Origin: Myxococcus eversor
GTDB taxonomy: Bacteria; Myxococcota; Myxococcia; Myxococcales; Myxococcaceae
Direction: 5' to 3'
Length of the DNA stretch: 64,000 nucleotides
NCBI RefSeq assembly: GCF_010894455.1
Contig: NZ_JAAIXY010000015.1
Location: forward strand, 228,009-292,008
The notes under the pieces were generated by a model, which was not told where the DNA came from, did not search any database, and was given only the letters and a program-made list of their open reading frames with translations. Position 1 is the stretch's first letter; the number at the start of each line of letters is the position of its first letter. Of this stretch, positions 34,893 to 42,702 are shown in pieces. The translations under genes and the position numbers were made by a program.

Positions 34893-35381
34893 ATGTTGTC
34901 GCGTTCGAAGGTGGCGGGGGTGGCGCTGGCGCTCGTCACGGCCGGTGCGGTGCTCTTCTTCTGGCCGCGCCGGGAGCCGGGCGTCCCGGAGGCCATCACC
35001 CGGCAGGTCATCACCATGACGCGCGCCGCGGAGCAGAAGGATATCTCCGGGGTCATGGAGGGCGTGTCCGAGCGCTTCAAGACGGACGGCGGCTGGGACA
35101 ACCGGCAGGTCCGGGGCGTGCTCACGGGCCAGGTGCTGCGCGGCCAGTGGGTCCGCATCTTCACGACGAACCTGGAGGTGCACGAAGTCTCGCCCTCGCA
35201 GGGCGACTTCCAGGCCCGCTTCATCTTCGGGCGCTCCCAGGCGGACAACCTGAAGGACCTGGCGGCGGACAGCGTGCTCAACGCGTACCTCATCGAAGGC
35301 ACGTTCGAGAAGGAGACCGACGGTGAGTGGCGCATGGTCCGCGCCAAGTATCGTCCGCTGGAGGCGTCGGAGTTGCTCTAG
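34893..35381 (+). CDS. Membrane-anchored NTF2-like small protein
   Basis: The start is placed at ATG 34893, with GAGGAG upstream (GTG 34890 is equally possible). The 162 residues begin with a signal anchor (VAGVALALVTAGAVLFFWP). A compact domain follows with AITRQVITMTRAAEQKDISGVMEGVSERF, a beta-rich core, and EGTFEKETDGEWRMVRAKYRP at the end. The helix-then-sheet order and the closing W-containing strand resemble the SnoaL/NTF2-like fold, without enzyme residues I can identify. It lies 13 bases after the tandem cNMP-fold gene and is probably the third gene of that operon. Confidence 0.75.
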   Translation: MLSRSKVAGVALALVTAGAVLFFWPRREPGVPEAITRQVITMTRAAEQKDISGVMEGVSERFKTDGGWDNRQVRGVLTGQVLRGQWVRIFTTNLEVHEVSPSQGDFQARFIFGRSQADNLKDLAADSVLNAYLIEGTFEKETDGEWRMVRAKYRPLEASELL

Positions 35382-35393
35382 TCGAGAGCGGCG

Positions 35394-36974
35394 CTACTGG
35401 AGCAGGACGCCCGTCTCGTTCATCCACGCCTTGGCCATGGCGCCCTGGCCCGAGGACTCCAGGCCCTTCTTCACGGTGTCGATGCGCGTGGCCAGCTCCT
35501 CGCGCGTCGCGCCTTGTGAGCGGGCGCGCACGAGGCCGAAGTAGTAGTGCTGGCAGCCCGCCGCGTACGCGTTCTGCGCGAAGAGCAGGTCGCCCATGGC
35601 GGTGTACGCCTCCGGCAGCGTGCCCGCGCCCGTGTCCGGCGCCACCGTGGCCAGCAGCGCCTTCGCACCCTCGTAGTCCTTGCGCTGCACCAGCAGCGCG
35701 CCCTTGGCGTACTGCGCTCGCGCCAGGCCCACGCCCTTCGCGGCGATGGCCTTGTCATAGGCGCCGAGCGCGTCGTCCTGCCGACCCGCGGCCTCGAGCA
35801 GCCCGCCCCGCGCCAGCCAGTAGCGGCCGTCCTGCTCCAAGAGGCCCACCTTCTTGCCGTCCGCGGAGGCCACCTGGATGGCGCCGAACGTGCTCTCGTA
35901 CGCGTCGAGCAGGGCCAGCGCGCCGGTGGCATCTCCGGAAGCCTGGAGGCTGCGCGCGCCATCCAGGTAGAGCAGGGGCGCGGTGCGCCGCTTCGCCACC
36001 GCGGCCTCGAAGGCGGCTCTCGCCTCGGGGACCTTCCGAGCCGACAGGGCCCGCGCCCGCGCGAAGAGGGCGTAGACGTCATCCGGCACCGCCTTCAGCG
36101 CGGTGTCCGCCTCCTGGAGCGCCTCGTCCGCCGCGCCTCGAGTCAACGCCAGCTCCGCCTTCAGCGCGCCCAGTCGCGAGCGCAGCGAGGGCGTCAGCTC
36201 GGCTTCCTTCTCCGACGCGGCGGTGAGCGCGCGCTGCGCCTCCTCCAGCTTCTTGCCCTGGTACACGTACGCGAGGCCGGTGCCGAGCCGCGCCATCAGG
36301 TGGTCCGGGTTGACGCTGGTGGTCTTCTCGAACACCTCCACCGCCTGGGCGTGCTGGCCCTCGGCGAGCAGGGCCTCCGCGTACGCGGTGGTGAAGCGCG
36401 TGTCCCGGTAGGCGCCCTCCGCGGCGCGAGCGAAGGCCTGCCGCGCGCCGGGCAGGTCGCCCTTCGCCTGGAGCGTGAGGGCCAGGGCCAGCGTCAGCCG
36501 GGGGCTGTTGGCTCCCTGCGTTTGAAGGTCCGCGAGGTACTTCTCCGCCTCGGCCGTCTTTCCCTCCGCGAGCAGGTGGAGGGCGCGCGCGCTGTAGCGT
36601 TCGCCGGAGCGGGAGTCGAGCTCCTCCGCGCGGGCGAGGTACTCACGCGCCTTGGCGTCGGCGCCGGGCTGGTGGTGCTCCAGCCACAGCACCGTCTGGA
36701 TGTCGGCGGCCAGGGCCTGCCCGTCGCGGGCCTGGGCGTCCACCTGGAAGAGCGTCTCCAGCTCCGCCATGGCGCGAGCGAGGTCGGCGGGGTTGCCTCG
36801 GAGGGCGGCGGAGCGGGCCGCGCGCATGCGCTCCTCCGTCTCCTTTCGGACGGCGCCCCGGTGGACGAAGTAGGTGACGGCGCCCGCGAGCACCAGGGCC
36901 ACCACGGCCACCTGCGTCAGCGCGCTCTTCCAGCTCTCGCGCCGCTTCCAGTCGCCCTGAACGTCGGTGCCCAT
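35394..36974 (-). CDS. Inner-membrane TPR protein
   Basis: The 526-residue product has a short cytoplasmic tail (MGTDVQGDWKRRESWKSA), one membrane helix (about 20-38, VAVVALVLAGAVTYFV) and about twelve tetratricopeptide-like repeats facing the periplasm, for example GERYSARALHLLAEGKTAEAEKYL and NPDHLMARLGTGLAYVYQGKKLEEAQ. TPR stacks carry protein partners; none can be named. It converges on the FHA/cNMP-fold operon with 12 bases between stops, so a link is possible but not shown. Confidence 0.85.
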   Translation of the reverse strand: MGTDVQGDWKRRESWKSALTQVAVVALVLAGAVTYFVHRGAVRKETEERMRAARSAALRGNPADLARAMAELETLFQVDAQARDGQALAADIQTVLWLEHHQPGADAKAREYLARAEELDSRSGERYSARALHLLAEGKTAEAEKYLADLQTQGANSPRLTLALALTLQAKGDLPGARQAFARAAEGAYRDTRFTTAYAEALLAEGQHAQAVEVFEKTTSVNPDHLMARLGTGLAYVYQGKKLEEAQRALTAASEKEAELTPSLRSRLGALKAELALTRGAADEALQEADTALKAVPDDVYALFARARALSARKVPEARAAFEAAVAKRRTAPLLYLDGARSLQASGDATGALALLDAYESTFGAIQVASADGKKVGLLEQDGRYWLARGGLLEAAGRQDDALGAYDKAIAAKGVGLARAQYAKGALLVQRKDYEGAKALLATVAPDTGAGTLPEAYTAMGDLLFAQNAYAAGCQHYYFGLVRARSQGATREELATRIDTVKKGLESSGQGAMAKAWMNETGVLLQ

Positions 36975-37066
36975 GGACCCATCTCCCCGCGCTGGAGTTG
37001 GATGCTATTAGGTACGCCCCTCCCAGGTGTCAATGGAGCGGGCCCCGAGCATGGGAGGAGTGAGCA

Positions 37067-38038
37067 ATGGCGGTCCACACGGTGCTGTCCCCCGACGTCT
37101 TCACGCGTGTCGCCGACACCTTCGGGCTGGGGAGTGTGCGGAGCGTGACGCCCATCCCCCAGGGCTCCATCAACACCAACCACCGGTTGGAGACGGACTC
37201 CGGCCGCTACTTCGTTCGCCACACGACGGTGCGCTCCCCGGACGACCTGCGCTTCGAGTCCGCGCTGCTCGCCCACCTGGCCGCGCACCACTTCCCCTCG
37301 CCCGTGCAGCTCACCACCCGCGATGGTGAAACTTTCGTCGAGATGGAGGGCGGGCGGGTCAGCGTCTTCCGCTGGCTGGCAGGTGAGGAGCTGCGCCACC
37401 CGGGCCTCACCGCCGAGCACCTGGAGCGGCTGGGCACGGAGCTGGGCAAGCTGCACCGTGACACGCAGTCCTTTGGCGGCTCGCGCGCCAACCCGTACTC
37501 ACCGGACGTGGTGCGCGGGTGGCTGGTGGAGCTGTCGCGCAACCCGGACGCGACGCTCGTCGCGATTGCAGGGGAGCTGGAGCACCTGCTCGCCACCGCC
37601 GAGTCCCAGCGCCAGGGCCTGGAGCCGCTCGGCGTCATCCACGCGGACCTCTTCACCGACAACGTGAAGTGGCTGGGCGGCAGCGTGGGCGCCTTCTTCG
37701 ACTTCGAGATGGCCTGTCGCGAGGCCTACGGGTTGGACCTGGTCATCACCCTGAACGCGTGGTGCTTCGACGGCGGCGCGTACCTTGCCGACCTGTGCCA
37801 GGCGCTGGTGCGCGGCTACCAGGACATCCGGCCGCTGGCGCCCGTGGAGCGGGCCAACCTCTTCGGCCACGCGCTCTTCGGGGCGGTGCGCTTCACGGCC
37901 AGCCGCATCCGCGACTACCACCTGTCCCCGCTGCCGGCGGACAAGCTGGTGCGCAAGGACTACCGGACCTACCTGGCGCGAGCGCGCGCGCTGTCGACGA
38001 TGGGGCCTTCGGGCTACGCGAAGCTGCTGGGGCTGTGA
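37067..38038 (+). CDS. thrB: Type II homoserine kinase (ThrB)
   Basis: The 323-residue enzyme belongs to the aminoglycoside-phosphotransferase fold and phosphorylates homoserine in threonine synthesis. The signatures of the type II group are INTNHRLETDSGRYFVRH near 33-50, the catalytic GVIHADLFTDNV (Asp and Asn) near 187-198, and VGAFFDFEMACREAYGLDLVITLNAWCF with the metal-binding Asp. ATG 37067 follows GGAGGAG at 37055-37061. No other threonine gene lies beside it. Homoserine kinase is preferred over a choline or aminoglycoside kinase because of the LDLVITLNAWCF block. Confidence 0.85.
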   Translation: MAVHTVLSPDVFTRVADTFGLGSVRSVTPIPQGSINTNHRLETDSGRYFVRHTTVRSPDDLRFESALLAHLAAHHFPSPVQLTTRDGETFVEMEGGRVSVFRWLAGEELRHPGLTAEHLERLGTELGKLHRDTQSFGGSRANPYSPDVVRGWLVELSRNPDATLVAIAGELEHLLATAESQRQGLEPLGVIHADLFTDNVKWLGGSVGAFFDFEMACREAYGLDLVITLNAWCFDGGAYLADLCQALVRGYQDIRPLAPVERANLFGHALFGAVRFTASRIRDYHLSPLPADKLVRKDYRTYLARARALSTMGPSGYAKLLGL

Positions 38039-38042
38039 GCCC

Positions 38043-38067
38043 TCGGGGCGCAAGGCGCGCGCCCCGA
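38043..38067. terminator. Hairpin between convergent genes
   Basis: TCGGGGCGC (38043-38051) pairs exactly with GCGCCCCGA (38059-38067) around a seven-base loop, five bases past the thrB stop and 15 bases from the facing lipoprotein gene. A GC-rich stem without a T-tract may stop both transcripts. Confidence 0.5.
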
Positions 38068-38081
38068 AGCGCCCGGACGAC

Positions 38082-38549
38082 TCAGATGCCGGAGAGGATC
38101 CGCCAGTGGCCCTCTTCCAGCCGGAACACCATCTGCTCCAGCTCCGCCTCCTTCTGGGGGCGGGGGGTGAGGCTGGGCATGCGCCAGCTCACCTTCCAGT
38201 AGTAGATGGCGGTGGCCACTTCCTTGCCCACCTGCACGCGGCGCACATCAATCTCCACCTTGGGCGACTGGAGCTGCGGGAAGAGCGCCTCCAGGTAGGG
38301 CACGAGGTTGGTCGCGTTCAGGTCATCCTCGGGGTCGCCGGGCGTGCCGCCGTCCTCGCGGAAGTCCTTGGACACCAGGGCCTGGATGGCGTTCGCGTCG
38401 CGTGCCTCGATGGCAGACCGGTACTGCTCCATCACTGACAAAATGGCCCGCGTGTCGGAGGTGTCGTCGATTTCAGTGCCGGGGATGCGCTTCGGAGCGC
38501 AGGCGGCCAGGAGGGACAGGGCGCAGACAGCGAGGAAGCGGATGAGCAT
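38082..38549 (-). CDS. Lipoprotein with an NTF2/SnoaL-like domain
   Basis: The 155-residue precursor has a lipoprotein signal with the lipobox LLAAC and a lipidated Cys17. The mature part has an NTF2-like order: helix AILSVMEQYRSAIEARDANAIQALVSKDF, a sheet, then the closing strand EELEQMVFRLEEGHWRILSGI-like region. No catalytic residues are evident. A ligand-binding or structural envelope role is typical of such proteins, but none is assigned here. The gene is monocistronic, facing thrB. Confidence 0.78.
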   Translation of the reverse strand: MLIRFLAVCALSLLAACAPKRIPGTEIDDTSDTRAILSVMEQYRSAIEARDANAIQALVSKDFREDGGTPGDPEDDLNATNLVPYLEALFPQLQSPKVEIDVRRVQVGKEVATAIYYWKVSWRMPSLTPRPQKEAELEQMVFRLEEGHWRILSGI

Positions 38550-38620
38550 GGCGGGGCCTTACGAAGACAATGGATGAGAAGTCAACCCATTCCCCGGGCC
38601 CCACCTGCACTCCGCGTGCC

Positions 38621-39148
38621 TCAGCCCTTTCGGATGACTTCGGAGATGAACCGGTTGAGCACCGGAATCTCGTTGTCGAGAATCTTGAGGCCCTCGCCCT
38701 GGATGATCTTCTCGCCGATGAGCGCCAGCGGCTTCATCAGGAAGGGCAGCTTGAGGGAGATTTCGCCGTCCATCGACCGCTCGGTCTGCCCGGCGCCCAA
38801 GTCACGGAAGCGCATGGTGCCGGTGTTCACCAGCATCTTGGAGATGGTGCCCGACGTGGGCGTGTTGGTGAACGTGAGCTCCTTGCGGCGCTTGTCGTAG
38901 GTGGACGTCTCGATGAAGGCGAACCACTCGGGAGGCACGCGCTTGGGGCCGATGCTCTCGATGACCGGCTTGGGGCGGTAGCGCACCTTGCGCTTCACCA
39001 GGTCGCCCTCCGTCTTCACCTCAATCGGCGCCAGCTCCAACAACACGCCGTGGTACTTGAGGAGGAACTCGAAGTACCGCTCGTCGAGGAGCGCGCGCTC
39101 CACCTCGTCCACCGTCCCCTGGATTCGCTGCCTCGTCTCGAACCGCAT
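38621..39148 (-). CDS. DUF2505-like (START/SRPBCC-type) protein
   Basis: This 175-residue cytoplasmic protein opens with MRFETRQRIQGTVDEVERALLDERYFEFLLKY and has a long curved-sheet pattern ending in a C-terminal helix. The layout fits the DUF2505 family of the START-like fold, which binds lipids or other small hydrophobic ligands. There is no signal peptide. ATG 39148 is preceded by GGAGGG. The function within the group is unknown. Confidence 0.75.
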   Translation of the reverse strand: MRFETRQRIQGTVDEVERALLDERYFEFLLKYHGVLLELAPIEVKTEGDLVKRKVRYRPKPVIESIGPKRVPPEWFAFIETSTYDKRRKELTFTNTPTSGTISKMLVNTGTMRFRDLGAGQTERSMDGEISLKLPFLMKPLALIGEKIIQGEGLKILDNEIPVLNRFISEVIRKG

Positions 39149-39213
39149 CGCTTCCCTCCTGATGGCCTGGCTCGTCGCCCTTGTGTGGGCTGCCTGCCTA
39201 GCGGAAAGCGCGG

Positions 39214-41574
39214 CTAGCGGAAAGCCTGTCGTGGCACCAGCGGCCCCCGGAAGGTCTTCTCCTCGAAATCACACCGCTCCTGCCACTCCTGGGCGGTGGC
39301 CTTGAAGGCGGTGCCGAAGTCCGGAAGGACACCGACCTCGTGGCGCACCGCGCCGCAGTCTCCGGCGAGGTAGGAGGCCTCCACTTTCACGCGCAGGGCC
39401 TCCCGACGGAGGGCCTCTGGCAGCGAATCGTCCGCCAGCGCACGTTGCAGATACTCGCCGGCGAGCACGGGCGAGCCCACCTGCTGGAGCCGGCGGCCCA
39501 GAAGGTAGTTGAGGTACGCGTCATGGGGCACGGCCTGGAGTGCGCGCGTCAGCATCAGCAGGCGCAGCTCCTCGCGCGTCGACTGGAAGTACGCGTCGAT
39601 GGCCTCGCGTCGCGCGGTGGAGTCCAGCGCGGCGAGCTTCACCTGGGCGGTGCGCGTCAGCTCGGGCGTGGCGTCCAGGGAGAGGACCTCGTCCAGGTAC
39701 TTGCGCGCCTGCTCGGGCTGCTGGCGTCGGGTCTCCACGTCCGCGCGGGCCATGGCGACCTCGGCCGCCGTGACGGACTGGGCCTTCACCTGGCTCGCGA
39801 GCGTGGAGAGCACGTCGGTGGCCTCGTCGTAGCGCTCCAGGGAGGAGAGCGCGGCGGCTTCGCCCAGGCGGAAGGAAGGCTCCTCGGGTTGGAGCGCGGC
39901 GGCGCGGTTGTAGCGCTCCAGCGCGTCCTCGGGGTCACCCACGAGGGAAGCGCGCGCGGACTCGGTGAGGCGGGCGACTTCGCGGGCGCAGGCGCGGCTG
40001 AAGAGGCTGCCGGCGCGGAAGCGCGCGAAGGCCCGGGCGATGGCCGTGTCGTCGAGGGGCAGGGCGTCCACGTAGCGCTCCCACTCCGAGACGAGCTCGT
40101 CGAGCGGGCGTCCATAGGCGTCCTCGAAGTCCGCGTGGGCGTAGAGCGCGCGCAGCTTGTCCGCGCCGTACGTGTCCGCGAGGTACAGCAGGAAGGAGCC
40201 GGCCACGGTGTACGCGCGCGCGGGGGCGGACTGGTAGAAGCCGCGTGGTCCCATCAGCGTGCGCATGTCCGGGGCGAGCTTCTGGCGGCGCATGCCAGAG
40301 GCCCACTGGTGCAGCGTGAGGTCCCCCTGGGCGGGGCCGTCCGCGGCCACGGCGAAACCCTCGATGACGCCCATCAGGGGCCAGAGTCCCAGGCGCGTCG
40401 TGACGCGGAACGGGCCGCTGCCGGCGGGGGCGGCCATGACGTGCGCCAGCTCGTGGTGCAGGGTGGAGTGCGGGAAGGGCTTGTCCTGGATGTGCAGCTC
40501 GTACCGCCAGGGCTTGGCGTACTGGGTGCGGCCGGCGCCCACGAGGCGCTGCTTCTCCTCCTCGTTGCGGTAGAGCCACACGCGGATGCGCTCGGTGGGG
40601 GCCACTCCGAGGAAGCGGTGGACCTGCATCCAGCGGAACTCCATGTCGCGGGCCAGCCGGTCCACGTCCTCGCGCGCCTTGCCCCGGGGGTAGTGGAGGC
40701 GGAAGTGCTCCGTGTCGCGCACGCCGCCCAGGGTCTCCGCCAGGTAGGCGTCCGTCATGCGCGTGCGCAGTTGGGGGCCCTTCACCTCCAGGAAGAGGAT
40801 GGCGGCCAGGGGGAGCACGAGCGGCACCAGCGCCCAGGGACGCAGGCCGGCGCGACGCAGGGTGCCGGTTCCGAGGTCCAGCAGCGCGGCGGCGAGCCCC
40901 ACCAGCACCCACGCCCACAGGAGCGTCTCCAGGCGGAACCAGCCCAGCGCGGGCGTCATCACCAGGGCCTCGTCATAGAGGGGGCCGGGCAGGTGTCCCA
41001 GGAAGTGGTTGAAGGCGAAGACCTGGGGGCCCGCGATGATGGGCCACACGGTGGGGATGAGCGACAGCAGGACGAGGAGCACGTGCAGGCCCACCCCTCG
41101 GGAGGGCCGCCGGGCCTTGAAGCCGCAGAGGACTCCCGACGCCGAGGCCAGCACGGCCGAGGGGAGGGTGAGCATGGGATAGAAACCCACCAGCTCGAAG
41201 GGGTCGCACGAGGTGCGCAGCCAGGCGAAGACGGTGGAGGCGAGGAAGGGGGGGACGAGCGCGCCGATATTGAGGAGGACAGCGGTGCCCAGGGCGCGGC
41301 CCACGGCGGCGCCTTGGCTCTGGGGGATGGCCGCGGTGGGGGGCCGGGGCTCCTGGCCGAGAATGATGCGGCGTTCCTGGAATGCGGCGGCGACGCCTGG
41401 GCCCCCGCCGAGCAGGCCCACGGCGATGGCCAGGGCGAGGCTCAACTCGAAGCCTGGCACTCCGAAGAGGGGGAGGAGGATGAGGGCCGAGCCGCCGCCC
41501 GCCAGCAGGAGCAGGGGGGCCAGGACGGCCGGGCGGCGCAACAGAGCGCGGGCACGGGTGAGGACTTGCTCCAT
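39214..41574 (-). CDS. Polytopic membrane protein with a gluzincin (HELAH) peptidase domain and TPR tail
   Basis: ATG 41574 follows GGGAGG and is preferred to a longer reading that would overlap the divergent PilZ start. The 786-residue protein has about seven membrane helices (residues 15-270) and then a peptidase-MA-like zinc domain with HHELAHVMA near 375-383. The second-Glu helix GVIEGFAVAADGP lies near 406, and the GSFLLYLADTYGADKLRALY segment of this family follows. About five TPR-like repeats follow at 560-740. The zinc site faces outside the cytoplasm by topology. The substrate is unknown; the mix of helices, protease and TPR is typical of uncharacterised myxobacterial proteins. Confidence 0.85.
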   Translation of the reverse strand: MEQVLTRARALLRRPAVLAPLLLLAGGGSALILLPLFGVPGFELSLALAIAVGLLGGGPGVAAAFQERRIILGQEPRPPTAAIPQSQGAAVGRALGTAVLLNIGALVPPFLASTVFAWLRTSCDPFELVGFYPMLTLPSAVLASASGVLCGFKARRPSRGVGLHVLLVLLSLIPTVWPIIAGPQVFAFNHFLGHLPGPLYDEALVMTPALGWFRLETLLWAWVLVGLAAALLDLGTGTLRRAGLRPWALVPLVLPLAAILFLEVKGPQLRTRMTDAYLAETLGGVRDTEHFRLHYPRGKAREDVDRLARDMEFRWMQVHRFLGVAPTERIRVWLYRNEEEKQRLVGAGRTQYAKPWRYELHIQDKPFPHSTLHHELAHVMAAPAGSGPFRVTTRLGLWPLMGVIEGFAVAADGPAQGDLTLHQWASGMRRQKLAPDMRTLMGPRGFYQSAPARAYTVAGSFLLYLADTYGADKLRALYAHADFEDAYGRPLDELVSEWERYVDALPLDDTAIARAFARFRAGSLFSRACAREVARLTESARASLVGDPEDALERYNRAAALQPEEPSFRLGEAAALSSLERYDEATDVLSTLASQVKAQSVTAAEVAMARADVETRRQQPEQARKYLDEVLSLDATPELTRTAQVKLAALDSTARREAIDAYFQSTREELRLLMLTRALQAVPHDAYLNYLLGRRLQQVGSPVLAGEYLQRALADDSLPEALRREALRVKVEASYLAGDCGAVRHEVGVLPDFGTAFKATAQEWQERCDFEEKTFRGPLVPRQAFR

Positions 41575-41583
41575 GGCCTCCCC

Positions 41584-41589
41584 TATACT
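41584..41589 (+). promoter_or_regulatory. TATACT -10 element in front of the PilZ gene; leaderless mRNA likely
   Basis: TATACT stands out in GC-rich DNA and ends 10 bases before the PilZ start codon (41600). Transcription would begin close to or at the ATG, and there is no ribosome-binding sequence. A convincing -35 is not seen. The opposite gene starts only 25 bases away, so the promoters overlap. Confidence 0.4.
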
Positions 41590-41599
41590 CCCCAGCCGC

Positions 41600-42001
41600 A
41601 TGTCCGAACAGAAGACAGGTCCCGAGCACCGCCAGCACGGGCGCGCGCCCATCGAGCTGAAGGTCGACTACAAGAAGCTCAACTCGTTCTTCGCGGACTA
41701 CACGAAGAACATCAGCAAGGGTGGCACGTTCATCAAGACGAAGAAGCCGCTGCCCATCGGCACGCGGTTTCTCTTCAAGCTGACGGTGCCGCACCGGGAG
41801 GCGCCCTTCGAGCTGTTGGGCGAGGTGGTGTGGTCCAAGGCGGACGGCGACGAGCCGGGTATGGGCATCCGCTTCATCTACAGCAGTGATTCGCAGCGGG
41901 TGGAGTTCGAGACGGTGGTGGAGCGGCTCATGTCCGACAGCCTGGGGCCCGAGCTGACCGAGAAGCTGCTCAACAAGCCGCTGCATCCCCAGCATTCATG
42001 A
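41600..42001 (+). CDS. PilZ domain protein (myxobacterial TIGR02266-like)
   Basis: The 133-residue protein consists of one PilZ domain. The cyclic-di-GMP-binding motifs are visible: RQHGR (RxxxR) near 11-15 and NISKGGTFIKT (NxSxGG) near 36-46, followed by the beta-barrel with GTRFLFKLTVPHREAPFELLGEVVW and PGMGIRFIY. It probably acts as a small receptor for the second messenger made and broken by proteins such as the EAL enzyme at 46766. ATG 41600 lacks a ribosome-binding site and may be leaderless. The stop overlaps the DUF192 gene by four bases (ATGA). Confidence 0.9.
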   Translation: MSEQKTGPEHRQHGRAPIELKVDYKKLNSFFADYTKNISKGGTFIKTKKPLPIGTRFLFKLTVPHREAPFELLGEVVWSKADGDEPGMGIRFIYSSDSQRVEFETVVERLMSDSLGPELTEKLLNKPLHPQHS

Positions 42002-42549
42002 AGACGACGCGTCGGCTCACGGTCCTGCTGCTCGCGTTGCTGCTGGGTGCCTGCCAGCAGGAAGCGCAGGGCCGACAGCCTTCCACGCCTCCGGCCCCCG
42101 TGCGACCGCCCGTCACCGACGTCACCTCGAAGGACTATGTGAGCCCGACGTTGCCGCGTGCGCACGTGCGGCTCAAGGATGCCTTCGGTGGGGTGCATCG
42201 GGTGGAGGTGGAGGTGGCGGCCACGCCGGACTCGCGTCAGCGCGGGTTGATGTGGCGCACGGAGCTGGCGGAGGGGAAGGGCATGTTGTTCCTCTTCCCG
42301 ACGCAGGAGATGCAGGGCTTCTGGATGCGCAACACGCTCATCTCGCTGGACATCATCTTCATCACCTCGGACCTGCACATCGCGGGAGTGGTGTCGCGCG
42401 CGGTGCCGAAGACGCTGGATTCGCGCTCGGTGGGCGCGCCCAGTCAGTACGTGCTGGAGGTGCCAGCGGGCTGGGCGGAGAAGATGGGCGTACGCAAGGG
42501 CGCGCAGGTGGAGTTCGAGGGCGTGTCGAACATCAGCATCGTGCCCTGA
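41998..42549 (+). CDS. DUF192 family lipoprotein
   Basis: The 183-residue precursor has the lipobox LLLGAC with lipidated Cys19, a Pro-rich linker (about 25-45), and the DUF192 domain: VEVAATPDSRQRGLMWRTEL, GMLFLFPTQEMQGFWMRNTLISLDIIFI and QYVLEVPAGWAEKMGVRKGAQV. The domain is widespread on the surface or in the periplasm; its activity is unknown. Translation is probably coupled to the PilZ gene through the ATGA overlap, which ties this envelope protein to a c-di-GMP receptor. Confidence 0.9.
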   Translation: MKTTRRLTVLLLALLLGACQQEAQGRQPSTPPAPVRPPVTDVTSKDYVSPTLPRAHVRLKDAFGGVHRVEVEVAATPDSRQRGLMWRTELAEGKGMLFLFPTQEMQGFWMRNTLISLDIIFITSDLHIAGVVSRAVPKTLDSRSVGAPSQYVLEVPAGWAEKMGVRKGAQVEFEGVSNISIVP

Positions 42550-42566
42550 GCGCCACGTCCGTTGCT

Positions 42567-42610
42567 CGCGCGTGACGTTGCGCGCGCGTGACGTGATGAA
42601 GAAGTGACGC
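42567..42610 (+). promoter_or_regulatory. Three GTGACG repeats phased at exactly 16 bp upstream of the PhoX-like gene
   Basis: GTGACGT occurs at 42572-42578 and 42588-42594, and GTGACGC at 42604-42610. The first two are part of a 12-bp exact direct repeat, CGCGCGTGACGT (42567-42578 and 42583-42594). The array lies about 90-130 bases before the start codon in the only gap between DUF192 and the phosphatase. Regular spacing suggests a binding array for a transcription factor. It does not look like the enterobacterial Pho box. Confidence 0.5.
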
Positions 42611-42702
42611 ACTGAACAAGCTGCCGCCACACTGGCTCCTCAGGATGCGCTCGCGCCCGCGCCCACACGTGGCGGACGCGAAACCCCTGGAGGTAGTGCT
42701 TC

